This document shows, in pieces, positions 42,573-51,560 of a stretch of 64,000 bases of DNA. The first letter of the stretch is position 1. Each line of letters opens with the position of its first letter. This DNA comes from Acidobacteriaceae bacterium (GTDB lineage: Bacteria; Acidobacteriota; Terriglobia; Bryobacterales; Bryobacteraceae). The stretch lies in assembly GCA_019240475.1 (NCBI GenBank), contig JAFAYI010000034.1, forward strand, positions 1-64,000, written 5' to 3'. The translations under genes and the position numbers were made by a program. The notes under the pieces are model-generated. The model saw only the letters and a program-made list of their open reading frames with translations, was not told the DNA's origin and made no database searches.

Positions 42573-44188
42573 AAGAATCCGCCTTCGCGTCCGCCGTGCG
42601 CCTCCTCGAGGACGCATTAGTACTCGCCGCGCGAATGGATTCCACCTCCTGGCTCGTCTATCTCTCAGGCGTGCTCCCTTTCTTCGCGTTCCTTCTTTAT
42701 GAATGGACCAGCCTCGCGCAAAGCCCCTTTGCGCTTGAGCGCCTCACTGTCTCGGCTTTTCTCCTCGCCGTGCTCTATTGCTGGCTGCATGTCTGCCAAT
42801 CCGTCTTCTGCGTCCGCCTGAACGCCGCGCTAACCGAAACCGCCGCCCCGCTCCGCGCCTCCTTCGCGCAAGCTCTCACCCTACAGCCCGCTCTCGCCCC
42901 CACTAAATTAATTGCCTGGCCCGCCGCTCTCGCGCTGCTCGTTCCCCACGCCGCGGCCACCATGTTCTATCAGGCCTCGCTCCTGCCGCCCGCCTCCGAT
43001 GCTTCCTGGCGCCCCGCGCTAGCCGAAGCCCGCCGCGACGCCCTCTATCGTCCCGGCCAAGCCGTCTGGCTTCTCCTGCTGACCCTGCTGCTTCGTATCA
43101 TCGTCTGGGTCAACCTGTTCGTCCTGCTGGTCAGTCTCCCGCCGCTCTGGAAAACCTTCACCGGCCAGGAAGGCAAGTTCACGCGCTCTCCCGATCTGCT
43201 GCTGAATCCTGCCTCGTTCGCGGCGCTTTCCATCCTTGCCTACATCGCTCTGGACCCCATCGTCAAAGCCGCCGCCGTGCTGCGCCGCTTCGCTCGTCAA
43301 TCGGAAACCTCCGGCCTCGACCTCCGCCTGCGCCTTTCTTTGTTGCGGCGCGCCGCCGCTGCGCTCCTCCTCTGCGCGCTTTTCGTTTCCGGCCCTCCGA
43401 TGCGCGCCCGGCCCATAACTCCTCCCGCCGTCGCGTCGCCCACAACCGTTTCGCCCGATCGCATGCGCGAGGCCATTAACCGCGTCTTCCACGATCCTCG
43501 CAACAACTGGGATCTCCCTATCGTCGAACCGCGCAAGCCCGCCGCCGGCCCTATAGGAGCGTTTATCGATTCGCTCGTCGACCACCTCGGCAAAGCATGG
43601 GACAGCGTGCTGTCGGCCATCGATTCCCTCCTCGAAGCTCTGCGCCATGCTCTTTCGAACTCCGATCGCTCCGCCGGAGAGCGACCCCGCCCTGTCACAA
43701 GCCTCGACGGCTGGTTCGTCATCGGCCTCTTCACCCTGCTGATCGCCGCGCTGCTGTTCCTCGCCTTCCGCAATCGCCGGAAACGCGCCCGCCCGCAAGC
43801 CGCCGCCGGCGTGGCGCTCCCGGCTCGCCCCATCGACATCGCGAGCGAAGAGGTCCACGCCATTGATCGGCCCGAAGCTGAATGGCTCGCCCTCGCCGCT
43901 CGACACCGCGCCTCGGGTAACCTGCGCCTGGCACTGCGCGCCCTTTATTTGTCCACGCTCACGGCCCTTGGCCGAGCCGGTCTCATCTCTCTCGCCCGCG
44001 GCAAAACCAACCACGACTACCTCCGCGAACTTCAACGCCGCGCCAAACGCATGAGCACCGATCTCATCCCCGCCTTCCGCTCCAACCTCGGCCTGTTCGA
44101 ACAAAGCTGGTACGGCGCCCACCCCGTCACCGAACAAACCATCGAGCAGTTCGAGCGCAACTCTTCCTTGCTCCGCAATCTCTCCTGA
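42569..44188 (+). CDS. DUF4129 membrane protein
   Basis: 539 residues from ATG at 42569; the frame is open further upstream but overlaps the previous gene. Several membrane helices in the first 350 residues (WLVYLSGVLPFFAFLLYEW; VWLLLLTLLLRIIVWVNLFV), a helix near residue 395 (WFVIGLFTLLIAALLFLAF), and a C-terminal soluble DUF4129 domain (ASGNLRLALRALYLSTLTAL, GRAGLISLARGKTNHDYLRE). DUF4129 often accompanies transglutaminase-like, MoxR and DUF58 genes. Function unknown; inferred to be part of an envelope complex. Confidence 0.88.
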   Translation: MKESAFASAVRLLEDALVLAARMDSTSWLVYLSGVLPFFAFLLYEWTSLAQSPFALERLTVSAFLLAVLYCWLHVCQSVFCVRLNAALTETAAPLRASFAQALTLQPALAPTKLIAWPAALALLVPHAAATMFYQASLLPPASDASWRPALAEARRDALYRPGQAVWLLLLTLLLRIIVWVNLFVLLVSLPPLWKTFTGQEGKFTRSPDLLLNPASFAALSILAYIALDPIVKAAAVLRRFARQSETSGLDLRLRLSLLRRAAAALLLCALFVSGPPMRARPITPPAVASPTTVSPDRMREAINRVFHDPRNNWDLPIVEPRKPAAGPIGAFIDSLVDHLGKAWDSVLSAIDSLLEALRHALSNSDRSAGERPRPVTSLDGWFVIGLFTLLIAALLFLAFRNRRKRARPQAAAGVALPARPIDIASEEVHAIDRPEAEWLALAARHRASGNLRLALRALYLSTLTALGRAGLISLARGKTNHDYLRELQRRAKRMSTDLIPAFRSNLGLFEQSWYGAHPVTEQTIEQFERNSSLLRNLS

Positions 44189-44200
44189 CCCGGATCAACG

Positions 44201-45412
44201 ATGGCCTCCGCTCATCCAGTCATTCAAAATACCGGCCCCCAAGAGCCCGCTCCGCCCCAAGGCAAGGGCCGCGGCCGCCTCATCGAACTCGATATCTTGC
44301 GCGGCTTTCTCCTGCTCTGGATGACGCTCACCCATCTGCCGACCAAGGCAAATCTCATCTCCAATCAAACCTTCGGCTTCGTCTCCGGCGCCGAGGGCTT
44401 TATCTTTCTCGCGGCCTTCATGGTGGGCCAGCTCGAATTCCGCATCGAAAAGAAGTCCGGCCCCCGCGCCACCCTGCGCGATCTTTCGAAGCGCACCCTT
44501 CGCATCTACGCCTACCACTGCGTTCTACTCGTCTTCGCCTTCACCTTGGTCGCCGAATTCGGCGTCTCCTTCCATCGCCTCGCGCTCCAGAATCTTCTGT
44601 CCTTTTATCTGCAGCAGCCGAATCACGCCGCCATCGCCGCCGCTCTCCTGCTCTACCGGCCGTCGCTGCTGGACATTCTGCCCATGTACATCGTCTTCAT
44701 GGCTCTCACTCCGCTCGCGCGCAAAATCGCGCATCGCTGGTCCTGGGATCCGGTCGTCTATTCGAGCCTCGCCGTCTGGGCCGCTGCGCAATTCGGCCTG
44801 CGCGCCTGGATCTATCGCCATGTGAACGTATTTGGCCTCTCCGTTCCCGAAGCCTCTACCGGCGCCTTCGATGTCTACGCCTGGCAACTGCTCTGGATGA
44901 TCGGCCTCGCGCTCGGGACCATCTACGCCGAAAGCGTAGCAGGCGCCCTGGCGCCCGGCGACCCGCATTCCGAAGTCGGCATCCCGCCGTGGCTTCTGAA
45001 ACTGGCGATTGCCGTCTCGGTTGTTTTTCTGGTCCTTCGCTACTCGCCCACGGACCGCTGGATGGATCCATCCGTTTACGGCTGGTTAATCGATAAGTGG
45101 CATCTCGGCCCCGCGCGCCTCATCAACTTTTCCGCTCTCGCCATCGTGCTCGTGCGCTTCGGGGCGCGTATTGCCGCGCTGCCCTTCATCAAACCGCTCG
45201 CCAGTCTCGGCCAAGCCTCCATTGAAGTCTTCTGCGTGCATGTCCTGTGCTGTCTCGCGGGCCACGCCTTGAACCCCGACGCCGACGCCGAACTCCCGCT
45301 TTGGCAGCAGTCCATCCTGTTGCCCGCCACCATCGGCGCTCTTTTCCTTACCGCCTGGCTGCAGCGCAAGTGGATCGCAAAGAAGCCCGCGCGCACCGCC
45401 GCTTCCGGCTGA
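44201..45412 (+). CDS. OpgC-type membrane acyltransferase-like protein
   Basis: 403 residues, about ten membrane helices. The start GRLIELDILRGFLLLWMTLT and FVSGAEGFIFLAAFMVGQLE match the OpgC family, whose founding member adds succinyl groups to periplasmic glucans. YLLDILPMYIVFMALTPLAR-like segment is present as SLLDILPMYIVFMALTPLAR. The C-terminal part includes LGQASIEVFCVHVLCCLAG. Its presence among MoxR-operon genes is not usual. Acceptor unknown. Confidence 0.87.
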   Translation: MASAHPVIQNTGPQEPAPPQGKGRGRLIELDILRGFLLLWMTLTHLPTKANLISNQTFGFVSGAEGFIFLAAFMVGQLEFRIEKKSGPRATLRDLSKRTLRIYAYHCVLLVFAFTLVAEFGVSFHRLALQNLLSFYLQQPNHAAIAAALLLYRPSLLDILPMYIVFMALTPLARKIAHRWSWDPVVYSSLAVWAAAQFGLRAWIYRHVNVFGLSVPEASTGAFDVYAWQLLWMIGLALGTIYAESVAGALAPGDPHSEVGIPPWLLKLAIAVSVVFLVLRYSPTDRWMDPSVYGWLIDKWHLGPARLINFSALAIVLVRFGARIAALPFIKPLASLGQASIEVFCVHVLCCLAGHALNPDADAELPLWQQSILLPATIGALFLTAWLQRKWIAKKPARTAASG

Positions 45413-45418
45413 ACGCTC

Positions 45419-46585
45419 ATGTCCCACCGCAACCTTCTCACTGTCGCCGCCGCGCTCGCTCTCGCCGCCGCGTTCGCAATCGTCCTCGCGCAGTCCGTTC
45501 TGCGCCGCGCCGATGCCAGCGAAAGTTATCCCGCCTATTCCTCGCTCAATAACGATGAGAACGGCACGAAAGCCTATTTCGAAGCACTCGCCCGTCTCGG
45601 CTTCGCGCCTTCCCGCAACTACAAAACGCTCGGCAAGCTCGCCGGCCGGCATGCCGCCATCTTCTACGCCGGCTCGCCACTTGCCTCCTTTCGGTATACC
45701 AGCGAAAAAGATCTCGAACAATTCGAAGCCATGGCCTCTCGCGGCGCGCGCCTGTTGCTCGTCTTCGATCCCGAAGCTGTTATTTCCGTCGAGAAGCCAA
45801 AGAGTCCCGCGCCTCCCGCCGAACCTTCGCCCGAAAACAGCCTCAAGAAACGTTGGGGCGTCGAAGTCTCCTACGCCGAGCGCGCCGTCCCCGGCCCCAG
45901 CCGGGAGTTTCTTTCCCGCTTCAAGATGCTGCCCGTCAACTGGCGCTTCTCTTCCTGGTCCGGCGCGTGGACGCCATCGCACGCGCGCAACGGCGCGCCG
46001 CTATTTCTCGAACGCGCATTCGGGCAAGGCGCAGTGGTGCTGATCTCCGATTCCAAGCTCTTCACCAATCGCGAGCTTCTCGTTCGTCCCGATATCGAAG
46101 TGCTCGCCTCGGCGCCCGGCGCATTTCACGACATCGTCTTCGATGAAAGCCACCTCGGCCTCGCCGACACCGGAACCGTCGTCGGTCTCGCAACCGCGCA
46201 CGGGCTGGCATGGGTGCTGCTCGGTTTCGTCGCGCTCGCGGCGCTCTACGTCTGGCGCGCCTCGGTCAGCTTCCTCCCGGTAACCGCCGTTCCCGTCGAA
46301 GCGTCCGTAGCCGGCCGCGACGCCCACCTCGCGCTCTCCCATCTGCTCATGCAAAGCATCCCCGCCAAATCCGTTCTCCGCGTCGCCGCCGAAGAATGGA
46401 ACCGCTGCGCCCCGCTCTTGCTCTGCTCCAGCGCGCGGACGCTCGCCTCCGAAGACCTCGACCGGCTAGACGATCTCAATCCAACCGACGCCGCCGCCCA
46501 ATACCGCTCGCTCGCCGCCCGCCTGAACCCACGCCTAAACCGACGCTCCTTTCCTGAAACCCCGGCCCCCGGGCGCGCACTATAA
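45419..46585 (+). CDS. DUF4350 membrane protein
   Basis: 388 residues. One N-terminal membrane segment (LTVAAALALAAAFAIVLAQS), a soluble DUF4350 domain (NDENGTKAYFEALARLGFAP, then ASRGARLLLVFDPEAVISVE and VVLISDSKLFTNRELLVRPD) and a second segment near residue 265 (GLAWVLLGFVALAALYVWRA). DUF4350 proteins sit in MoxR-DUF58 operons in many phyla (for example mycobacterial Rv3691). The domain resembles a Rossmann-like glutamine amidotransferase fold without catalytic residues I could identify. Confidence 0.88.
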   Translation: MSHRNLLTVAAALALAAAFAIVLAQSVLRRADASESYPAYSSLNNDENGTKAYFEALARLGFAPSRNYKTLGKLAGRHAAIFYAGSPLASFRYTSEKDLEQFEAMASRGARLLLVFDPEAVISVEKPKSPAPPAEPSPENSLKKRWGVEVSYAERAVPGPSREFLSRFKMLPVNWRFSSWSGAWTPSHARNGAPLFLERAFGQGAVVLISDSKLFTNRELLVRPDIEVLASAPGAFHDIVFDESHLGLADTGTVVGLATAHGLAWVLLGFVALAALYVWRASVSFLPVTAVPVEASVAGRDAHLALSHLLMQSIPAKSVLRVAAEEWNRCAPLLLCSSARTLASEDLDRLDDLNPTDAAAQYRSLAARLNPRLNRRSFPETPAPGRAL

Positions 46586-46612
46586 AGTAGGTATCTGCCC
46601 CAGGGAGCCATT

Positions 46613-47578
46613 TTGAACGCATCTAGCGCCACGCTCGAAGAAACTCTCGCCGCCGCCCGCCACGAACTCGCCAAGGTCATCATCGGCCAGGAAGACGCTA
46701 TCCGTTTTTCCCTCGTCACCATCCTCACCGGTCAGCACGCTCTCGTCGAAGGCGTTCCTGGGCTCGGCAAGACCCTCCTGGTCCGCACTCTCGCCCGCAT
46801 CCTTCGCTGCGATTTCCAGCGCATCCAGTTCACGCCCGACCTCATGCCCTCCGACATCACCGGAACCAGCATCTTCAACCTCCGCGACGGCGTCTTCGAG
46901 TTCCACCGTGGCCCTGTTTTCACCTCTTTCCTGCTCGCCGACGAAATCAACCGCGCCCCCGCCAAAACGCAAGCCGCCCTGCTCCAGGCCATGCAGGAGC
47001 GCACCGTGACAGTCGATGGCGTCACCCACCCGCTGCCCTCGGCCTTCACCGTCTTCGCCACCCAAAATCCGATCGAATTCGAAGGCACCTATCCCCTGCC
47101 CGAAGCGCAAAAAGACCGCTTCCTCATGAAGATAAAACTCGGCTGGCCGGAACGCGACCAGGAACTCGAACTCGCCCGCCGCATGCTCAGCGGCGATTCC
47201 CCCCAGGCCACGCTCGACCGCGATGAAGTTGTCCCCATCCTCGAACCCGGCCACATCGAGCGCCTCCGCTCCGAGCTCTCCCACATCACCCTGCGCGAAG
47301 AACTGGTGTCCTACATGGTCGATCTGGTGCGCCGCACGCGGTCCCACGAAGCCATCCTCTCCGGCGCCGGCCCGCGCGCCACCCAAGCTCTGCTGCTCGC
47401 AAGCCGCGCCCTCGCCGCCGTCGAGCATCGCGATTTCGTTACCCCGGACGATGTCCGTATCCTCGCCTCGCCGGTCCTCGAACATCGCATCCTGCTCAAA
47501 CCCGAGTTCGAAATGGAAGGCACTACCACCGCCGAAATCGTCTCGCAACTACTCGCCGACGTCCCCGTTCCCCGCTGA
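46613..47578 (+). CDS. MoxR-family AAA+ ATPase
   Basis: 321 residues from TTG at 46613, six bases after AGGGAG. Walker A is GVPGLGKTLLVRTLARIL, Walker B FLLADEINRAPAKTQAALLQ, sensor FATQNPIEFEGTYPLPEAQK, arginine finger region KDRFLMKI. MoxR ATPases act as chaperones that activate partner proteins bearing von Willebrand-type domains, here probably the DUF58 protein encoded five bases downstream. A TATAAA at 46581-46586, at the end of the previous gene, could be an internal promoter. Confidence 0.95.
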   Translation: MNASSATLEETLAAARHELAKVIIGQEDAIRFSLVTILTGQHALVEGVPGLGKTLLVRTLARILRCDFQRIQFTPDLMPSDITGTSIFNLRDGVFEFHRGPVFTSFLLADEINRAPAKTQAALLQAMQERTVTVDGVTHPLPSAFTVFATQNPIEFEGTYPLPEAQKDRFLMKIKLGWPERDQELELARRMLSGDSPQATLDRDEVVPILEPGHIERLRSELSHITLREELVSYMVDLVRRTRSHEAILSGAGPRATQALLLASRALAAVEHRDFVTPDDVRILASPVLEHRILLKPEFEMEGTTTAEIVSQLLADVPVPR

Positions 47579-47583
47579 CCGCG

Positions 47584-48948
47584 ATGTCCTTCACTCCGTC
47601 CGTCCGCCTGCTCTGGGCCGTTGCTCTTCTGTTCGTGCCCGCCTGCGCGCTTCCCGCGCTCGCGCACCGCGGCGGAGTGTATGCCGCCCTCACCGGCTGC
47701 GCCATTGTCCTCGCCGCGCTTGCCGATCTCCTGCTATCGCGCCGCTCACTCGAAGGCTTTCGCCTCCAATTCCCACCCGACATTCGCGCCGTGTTGAACG
47801 AACCCCAAACCTTCGCCCTCGCGCTGCACGCCTTCGCCGCTCATCGCCCCGGAGCACGCTCGCTCCGCCTCGCCGCCGCGCTGCCGCCCGCGATCGAGTC
47901 CATCTCGACCGACATAGTTCTTTCTGTTCCCGCGAGCGCCTCCGGGATCTCGGCCCAGATGTCGTTTTCAAGCTCCCAACGCGGCGAATACTCCATCTCG
48001 CAAGCCTTCCTCGGCGCCGACTCCCTCCTGCGCCTCTGGCATCTCCGCAAGTCTCTGCCCGTGCACTCGCGCGTGCTGGTCCAGCCCTCGCTCGCTTCCA
48101 TCTTTTCCGAAACAGCGAAGCTGCTTGCCTCCCATCGCCACGGCGGCCACCGTATCGTCGCCCGCAACGGCCGCGGCCGCGAATTCGAGCAGCTACGCGA
48201 ATACGTCCCGAGCGACGATTTCGGCGACATCGATTGGAAAGCTACCGCGCGCCGCCGCGCGCCGGTTGTTCGCGAGTATCAGATCGAGCGCACTCAGGAC
48301 ATCTATGCCTGCGTCGATTTCTCGCGCCTCTCCGCCCGCGCCATCACGCGCCGCAAGCACGCGCCTTCCACCATCCTCGACGAATACATCCGTTCCACCC
48401 TGATGCTTCACTCCGCCGTGCGCCACGCCGGAGACCGCTTCGGCCTCGTCACCTTCAGTGATCGCGTTCACCACTTCGCCAAAGCCTCCAACGCCAACGC
48501 CTTCGACCCCGTCTTCCGCCAAGCGCTCTATCCCTTGCGTCCGCGGCTCGTCGCGCCCGCCTTCGACCATCTGTCCGCCGCTCTCCGGGCCCGCGCCAAG
48601 CGCCGCGCTCTCTTTGTCTTGTTCACCAGCCTCGCCGAGCCCCAGCTCGCCGAAGCCTTCCTCTCCTGTTCACGCCTGCTCGCGCGCCAACATCTGCTGC
48701 TCGTCGCCTGCCCCGCCGACGAGTCCACCCAGCCTCTCTTCTCCGATTCCACTGTCGACGCCGGCCCCGTTCAGTCGGTGAATGACCTATACGGCAAGCT
48801 CGCCGGCCATCTTCTCTGGAAGAAGCTCGCCGAAGTCCGCTCGCGCCTCGCTGTCTCCGGCATCCGGATGCACATCGTCCCGCCCGGGCGTCTGGGTCTC
48901 GACGCGGCCGCCGAATATCTCGATATCAAGGAAAGGCAGCTCCTCTGA
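47584..48948 (+). CDS. DUF58 protein, MoxR partner
   Basis: 454 residues. Two membrane helices at the start (LLWAVALLFVPACALPALAH; YAALTGCAIVLAALADLLLS). The DUF58 signature lies near residue 205: GREFEQLREYVPSDDFGDID followed by WKATARR. A von Willebrand-like region follows (IYACVDFSRLSA, FGLVTFSDRVHHF, LFVLFTSLAEPQLAEAFL). The metal site is degenerate (DFSRLS). Works with MoxR by family precedent. Its stop overlaps the likely CTG start of the next gene (CTGA). Confidence 0.92.
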   Translation: MSFTPSVRLLWAVALLFVPACALPALAHRGGVYAALTGCAIVLAALADLLLSRRSLEGFRLQFPPDIRAVLNEPQTFALALHAFAAHRPGARSLRLAAALPPAIESISTDIVLSVPASASGISAQMSFSSSQRGEYSISQAFLGADSLLRLWHLRKSLPVHSRVLVQPSLASIFSETAKLLASHRHGGHRIVARNGRGREFEQLREYVPSDDFGDIDWKATARRRAPVVREYQIERTQDIYACVDFSRLSARAITRRKHAPSTILDEYIRSTLMLHSAVRHAGDRFGLVTFSDRVHHFAKASNANAFDPVFRQALYPLRPRLVAPAFDHLSAALRARAKRRALFVLFTSLAEPQLAEAFLSCSRLLARQHLLLVACPADESTQPLFSDSTVDAGPVQSVNDLYGKLAGHLLWKKLAEVRSRLAVSGIRMHIVPPGRLGLDAAAEYLDIKERQLL

Positions 48949-49943
48949 TCCTCGATCTCGATCGATTCGTCTCCCAGGCCCGCCCCCGCTGGGCGCAGCT
49001 TGAGGAAGCCCTGCAAGCCTTTGAGCGCGATCGCTTCTATCGCCCATCCTTCGAAGAATCTCTCCGCCTCTTCGATCTCTATCAACAATCCGCCGCCGAT
49101 CTCGCCCGCCTCCAGGAAGCCGGCCAGCCCGCCATTGCCGCTTATCTCGAAGCCCTCGTCGCGCGCGCTTACACGCAGATCCATTCCGTGCGAAGCCGCT
49201 CCCCGCTCCACCCCTTCCGCTGGATGACCGCTACCTTTCCCATCGCCTTCCGCCGCCAGTGGCGCGCCTTCGCGCTCTCCACCGCTCTCCTGTTATTCGG
49301 ATGCATCGCCGGTATTGCCCTGCTCCGCATCGATGCCGACGCCAAAGCGGTACTCATGCCTTTCCCGCACCTGCTCACCGACCCGGCCGAGCGCGTCAAG
49401 CAGGAAGAAAAGGATCGAGGCAAACAGATCGCCGGCCACCAGATCGCCTTTTCCGCTTACCTGATGACCCACAACATCAGCGTCGCCTTCGCCTCCATGG
49501 CCGCGGGCATGAGCTTCGGCATCGGCACCATCCTGATGCTCTTCTCAAACGGCCTCGATCTCGGCGCCGTCTGCGCCGATTACATCCAAGCCGGCCAGGG
49601 CCGTTTCCTCGCCGGCTGGCTGCTGCCCCACGGCGTCGTCGAAATCCCCGCGCTCCTGGTCGCGAGCCAGGCCGGCCTTCTGCTCGCAAGCGCTCTGATC
49701 GGCTCCCGTAGTCCGCTGCCGCGCCGCCTGCGCCTGCGCGCTGTCTCGAAAGACGTCTTCACGCTCAGCCTCGGCGCCGCGGTCATGCTCGTCTGGGCCG
49801 GCCTTATCGAATCATTCATCTCTCAGTACCACGAGCCCGTCTTACCCTATAACGCCAAAATCGCCTTCGGCCTCATCGAACTCGCGCTGCTCGCCTGGTT
49901 CTTCGCGCGCGCCGGCCGCAAGCGTGCCGCCCCCGCGAGCTGA
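48945..49943 (+). CDS. SpoIIM-like membrane protein with probable CTG start
   Basis: 332 residues if read from CTG at 48945. The conserved SpoIIM N-terminal domain DLDRFVSQARPRWAQLEEAL, LYQQSAADLARLQEAG and AYLEALVARAYTQIHS lies upstream of the first GTG (49188), so the true start must be earlier. No ATG, GTG or TTG occurs in frame; CTG overlaps the DUF58 stop as CTGA and lies eight bases after AAGGAAAGG. Then five or so helices including HNISVAFASMAAGMSFGIGT and PHGVVEIPALLVASQAGLLL. SpoIIM homologs in non-sporulating bacteria belong to MoxR-RDD clusters. Confidence 0.88.
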   Translation: MILDLDRFVSQARPRWAQLEEALQAFERDRFYRPSFEESLRLFDLYQQSAADLARLQEAGQPAIAAYLEALVARAYTQIHSVRSRSPLHPFRWMTATFPIAFRRQWRAFALSTALLLFGCIAGIALLRIDADAKAVLMPFPHLLTDPAERVKQEEKDRGKQIAGHQIAFSAYLMTHNISVAFASMAAGMSFGIGTILMLFSNGLDLGAVCADYIQAGQGRFLAGWLLPHGVVEIPALLVASQAGLLLASALIGSRSPLPRRLRLRAVSKDVFTLSLGAAVMLVWAGLIESFISQYHEPVLPYNAKIAFGLIELALLAWFFARAGRKRAAPAS

Positions 49944-49946
49944 ACC

Positions 49947-50789
49947 ATGCCCGCCGCATCCATGGCCGCACAAGCGACACGCCGCTACCTGCTCGAAATC
50001 CGATTGCCCGAAGGCGTCTCCTTCGCTCTTGCGCTCGCAGGTCCTCTCAGCCGCTGCCTCGCCTTCCTGGTGGATTTGTTCGTCATCGCCGGCCTCACCA
50101 CCGCTATCCAGCAAGCGCTAGCTCCATTGCGCGCGCTCGAACAGGATCTCGGCCTCGCCCTTATCATCCTGTTGTATGTCGCCGTCTGGCTCTCCTACGG
50201 AATGCTGTCCGAATACTTCTGGTATGGCCAAACCATCGGCAAATGGGTGCTCGGCCTCCGCGTCGTCGATAGCACCGGCCTTGAGCTTCAGTTCCACCAG
50301 GTCGCCATTCGCAACCTCGTGCGGGTGGTAGATCTCTTCCCGCTGCTCGGCCTTGCGGGTGGCGTCGTCATGCTCCTGAATCGCCGCCTTCAACGGCTCG
50401 GCGATCTCGCCGCCGGCACTGTCGTCGTTCGTAACCGCCAACCCGCCATCCCCAACATCGACGCGCTGGTCCGCGGCCGCTACAACTCGTTCCTTGCCCA
50501 CCAACTTCCCTGCGCCCGCCTTCGCCAGCGCGCCCCAGCCCAAGCCGCCGCGCTCGCCGTCGAAGCTCTCCTGCGCCGCGACCGGCTCGACGACCGCGCC
50601 CGCGTCGCTCTCTTCGATTCCCTCGCCGCCTACTTCCGCTCTCTCGTCGAGTTCCCCGCCGAAGACACAGATCAGCTCAGCTCCGAACAATACGTTCGCA
50701 ACGTCGTCGAGATCCTCTGTGTCCCGGCCGCGAAACCGGCTCTCGCCTTCGTCGAAAAGAGAACCGGCCTCGGTCCTGAATCCGCTTAG
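49947..50789 (+). CDS. RDD family membrane protein
   Basis: 280 residues. RDD domain in residues 30-165: GPLSRCLAFLVDLFVIAGLT (Arg and Asp), LSEYFWYGQTIGKWVLGLRV and LQRLGDLAAGTVVV (second Asp). Three to four helices. The last 100 residues are soluble and helical (LAVEALLRRDRLDDRARVAL) and not part of the usual RDD domain. Last gene of the operon, three bases after the SpoIIM gene; RDD and SpoIIM genes are commonly adjacent. Confidence 0.9.
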   Translation: MPAASMAAQATRRYLLEIRLPEGVSFALALAGPLSRCLAFLVDLFVIAGLTTAIQQALAPLRALEQDLGLALIILLYVAVWLSYGMLSEYFWYGQTIGKWVLGLRVVDSTGLELQFHQVAIRNLVRVVDLFPLLGLAGGVVMLLNRRLQRLGDLAAGTVVVRNRQPAIPNIDALVRGRYNSFLAHQLPCARLRQRAPAQAAALAVEALLRRDRLDDRARVALFDSLAAYFRSLVEFPAEDTDQLSSEQYVRNVVEILCVPAAKPALAFVEKRTGLGPESA

Positions 50790-50843
50790 CAGAGGCTTGG
50801 CGCCTGCGGGGATCGCGTTCTCGCAGCCGGCGCCCGCGCCCCG

Positions 50844-51410
50844 CTATGCTGGCGTGTACGCCGTGATGTCGACTCGAAAGCCGCCCTTGTTGTCGGAGTA
50901 ATCATCGTCGTTGACAGCAAAGTACAGCGTGAACCGCGCATTGTCGGGAAGCACCCAGCTACCGAAGTTCGAACATCCGATGATGCCGTTCAGAGCGCCA
51001 TCGGGACCCTTGTAAATAGGCGCGATTTGATGTGCAAGAAGGTTCGGGTACTTCATTCCGGAGACGAACTCGTTGCGTGGGCAATAGGTCGTATACGTCG
51101 GCCATCCCTGGCCGGCGGACCAGGCAATCTGTGATACTGACCACGAGATTGCCGTATACGGCCTTCCTACGTCGATGACCGTCAACGACGAAGTCGCGAG
51201 AATGTTAAAGGACAAGTTTTCGAGTACAAGCCCGTCCGTCTGGGACGCGCCCCCCGTGAAATCGAACGAGGTCACGAACGGTTCTGCTTTTACCGCGTTC
51301 TGCGATAGATCGTTTGGAAGATTGGCGGCGAAGCGTCCCGGTAGTCTCTTTATGACACCCGGTTTTACGACCATTGCTTCTCTGATCTCCTGCACCGACG
51401 ATGTTTTCAT
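50844..51410 (-). CDS. Protein with lectin-like C-terminus, unknown function
   Basis: 188 residues from ATG at 51410, preceded by AGGAAAGG. No signal peptide. The middle is beta-rich (LVLENLSFNILATSSLTVID). The C-terminal FTLYFAVNDDDYSDNKGGFR and VDITAY resembles the calcium- and sugar-binding end of PA-IL-type galactose lectins, where the Asp-Asn pair binds calcium; this is my pattern reading, not a confirmed hit. Codon use looks less GC3-biased than its neighbours, which may mean recent gain. Confidence 0.7.
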   Translation of the reverse strand: MKTSSVQEIREAMVVKPGVIKRLPGRFAANLPNDLSQNAVKAEPFVTSFDFTGGASQTDGLVLENLSFNILATSSLTVIDVGRPYTAISWSVSQIAWSAGQGWPTYTTYCPRNEFVSGMKYPNLLAHQIAPIYKGPDGALNGIIGCSNFGSWVLPDNARFTLYFAVNDDDYSDNKGGFRVDITAYTPA

Positions 51411-51560
51411 GTGCGTTTCCTTTCCTTAGCCGGAGTCTTAACTAGTTCTCCAGAGTTTCTACACATAACAGCGCAACATCGCCGCGCGCCGGCCAAACCT
51501 CGAACCGAAATTTCTCTCCGGCCGATTCCCTCCTGGGAATCAGATAGGGCCGGTTCGATC

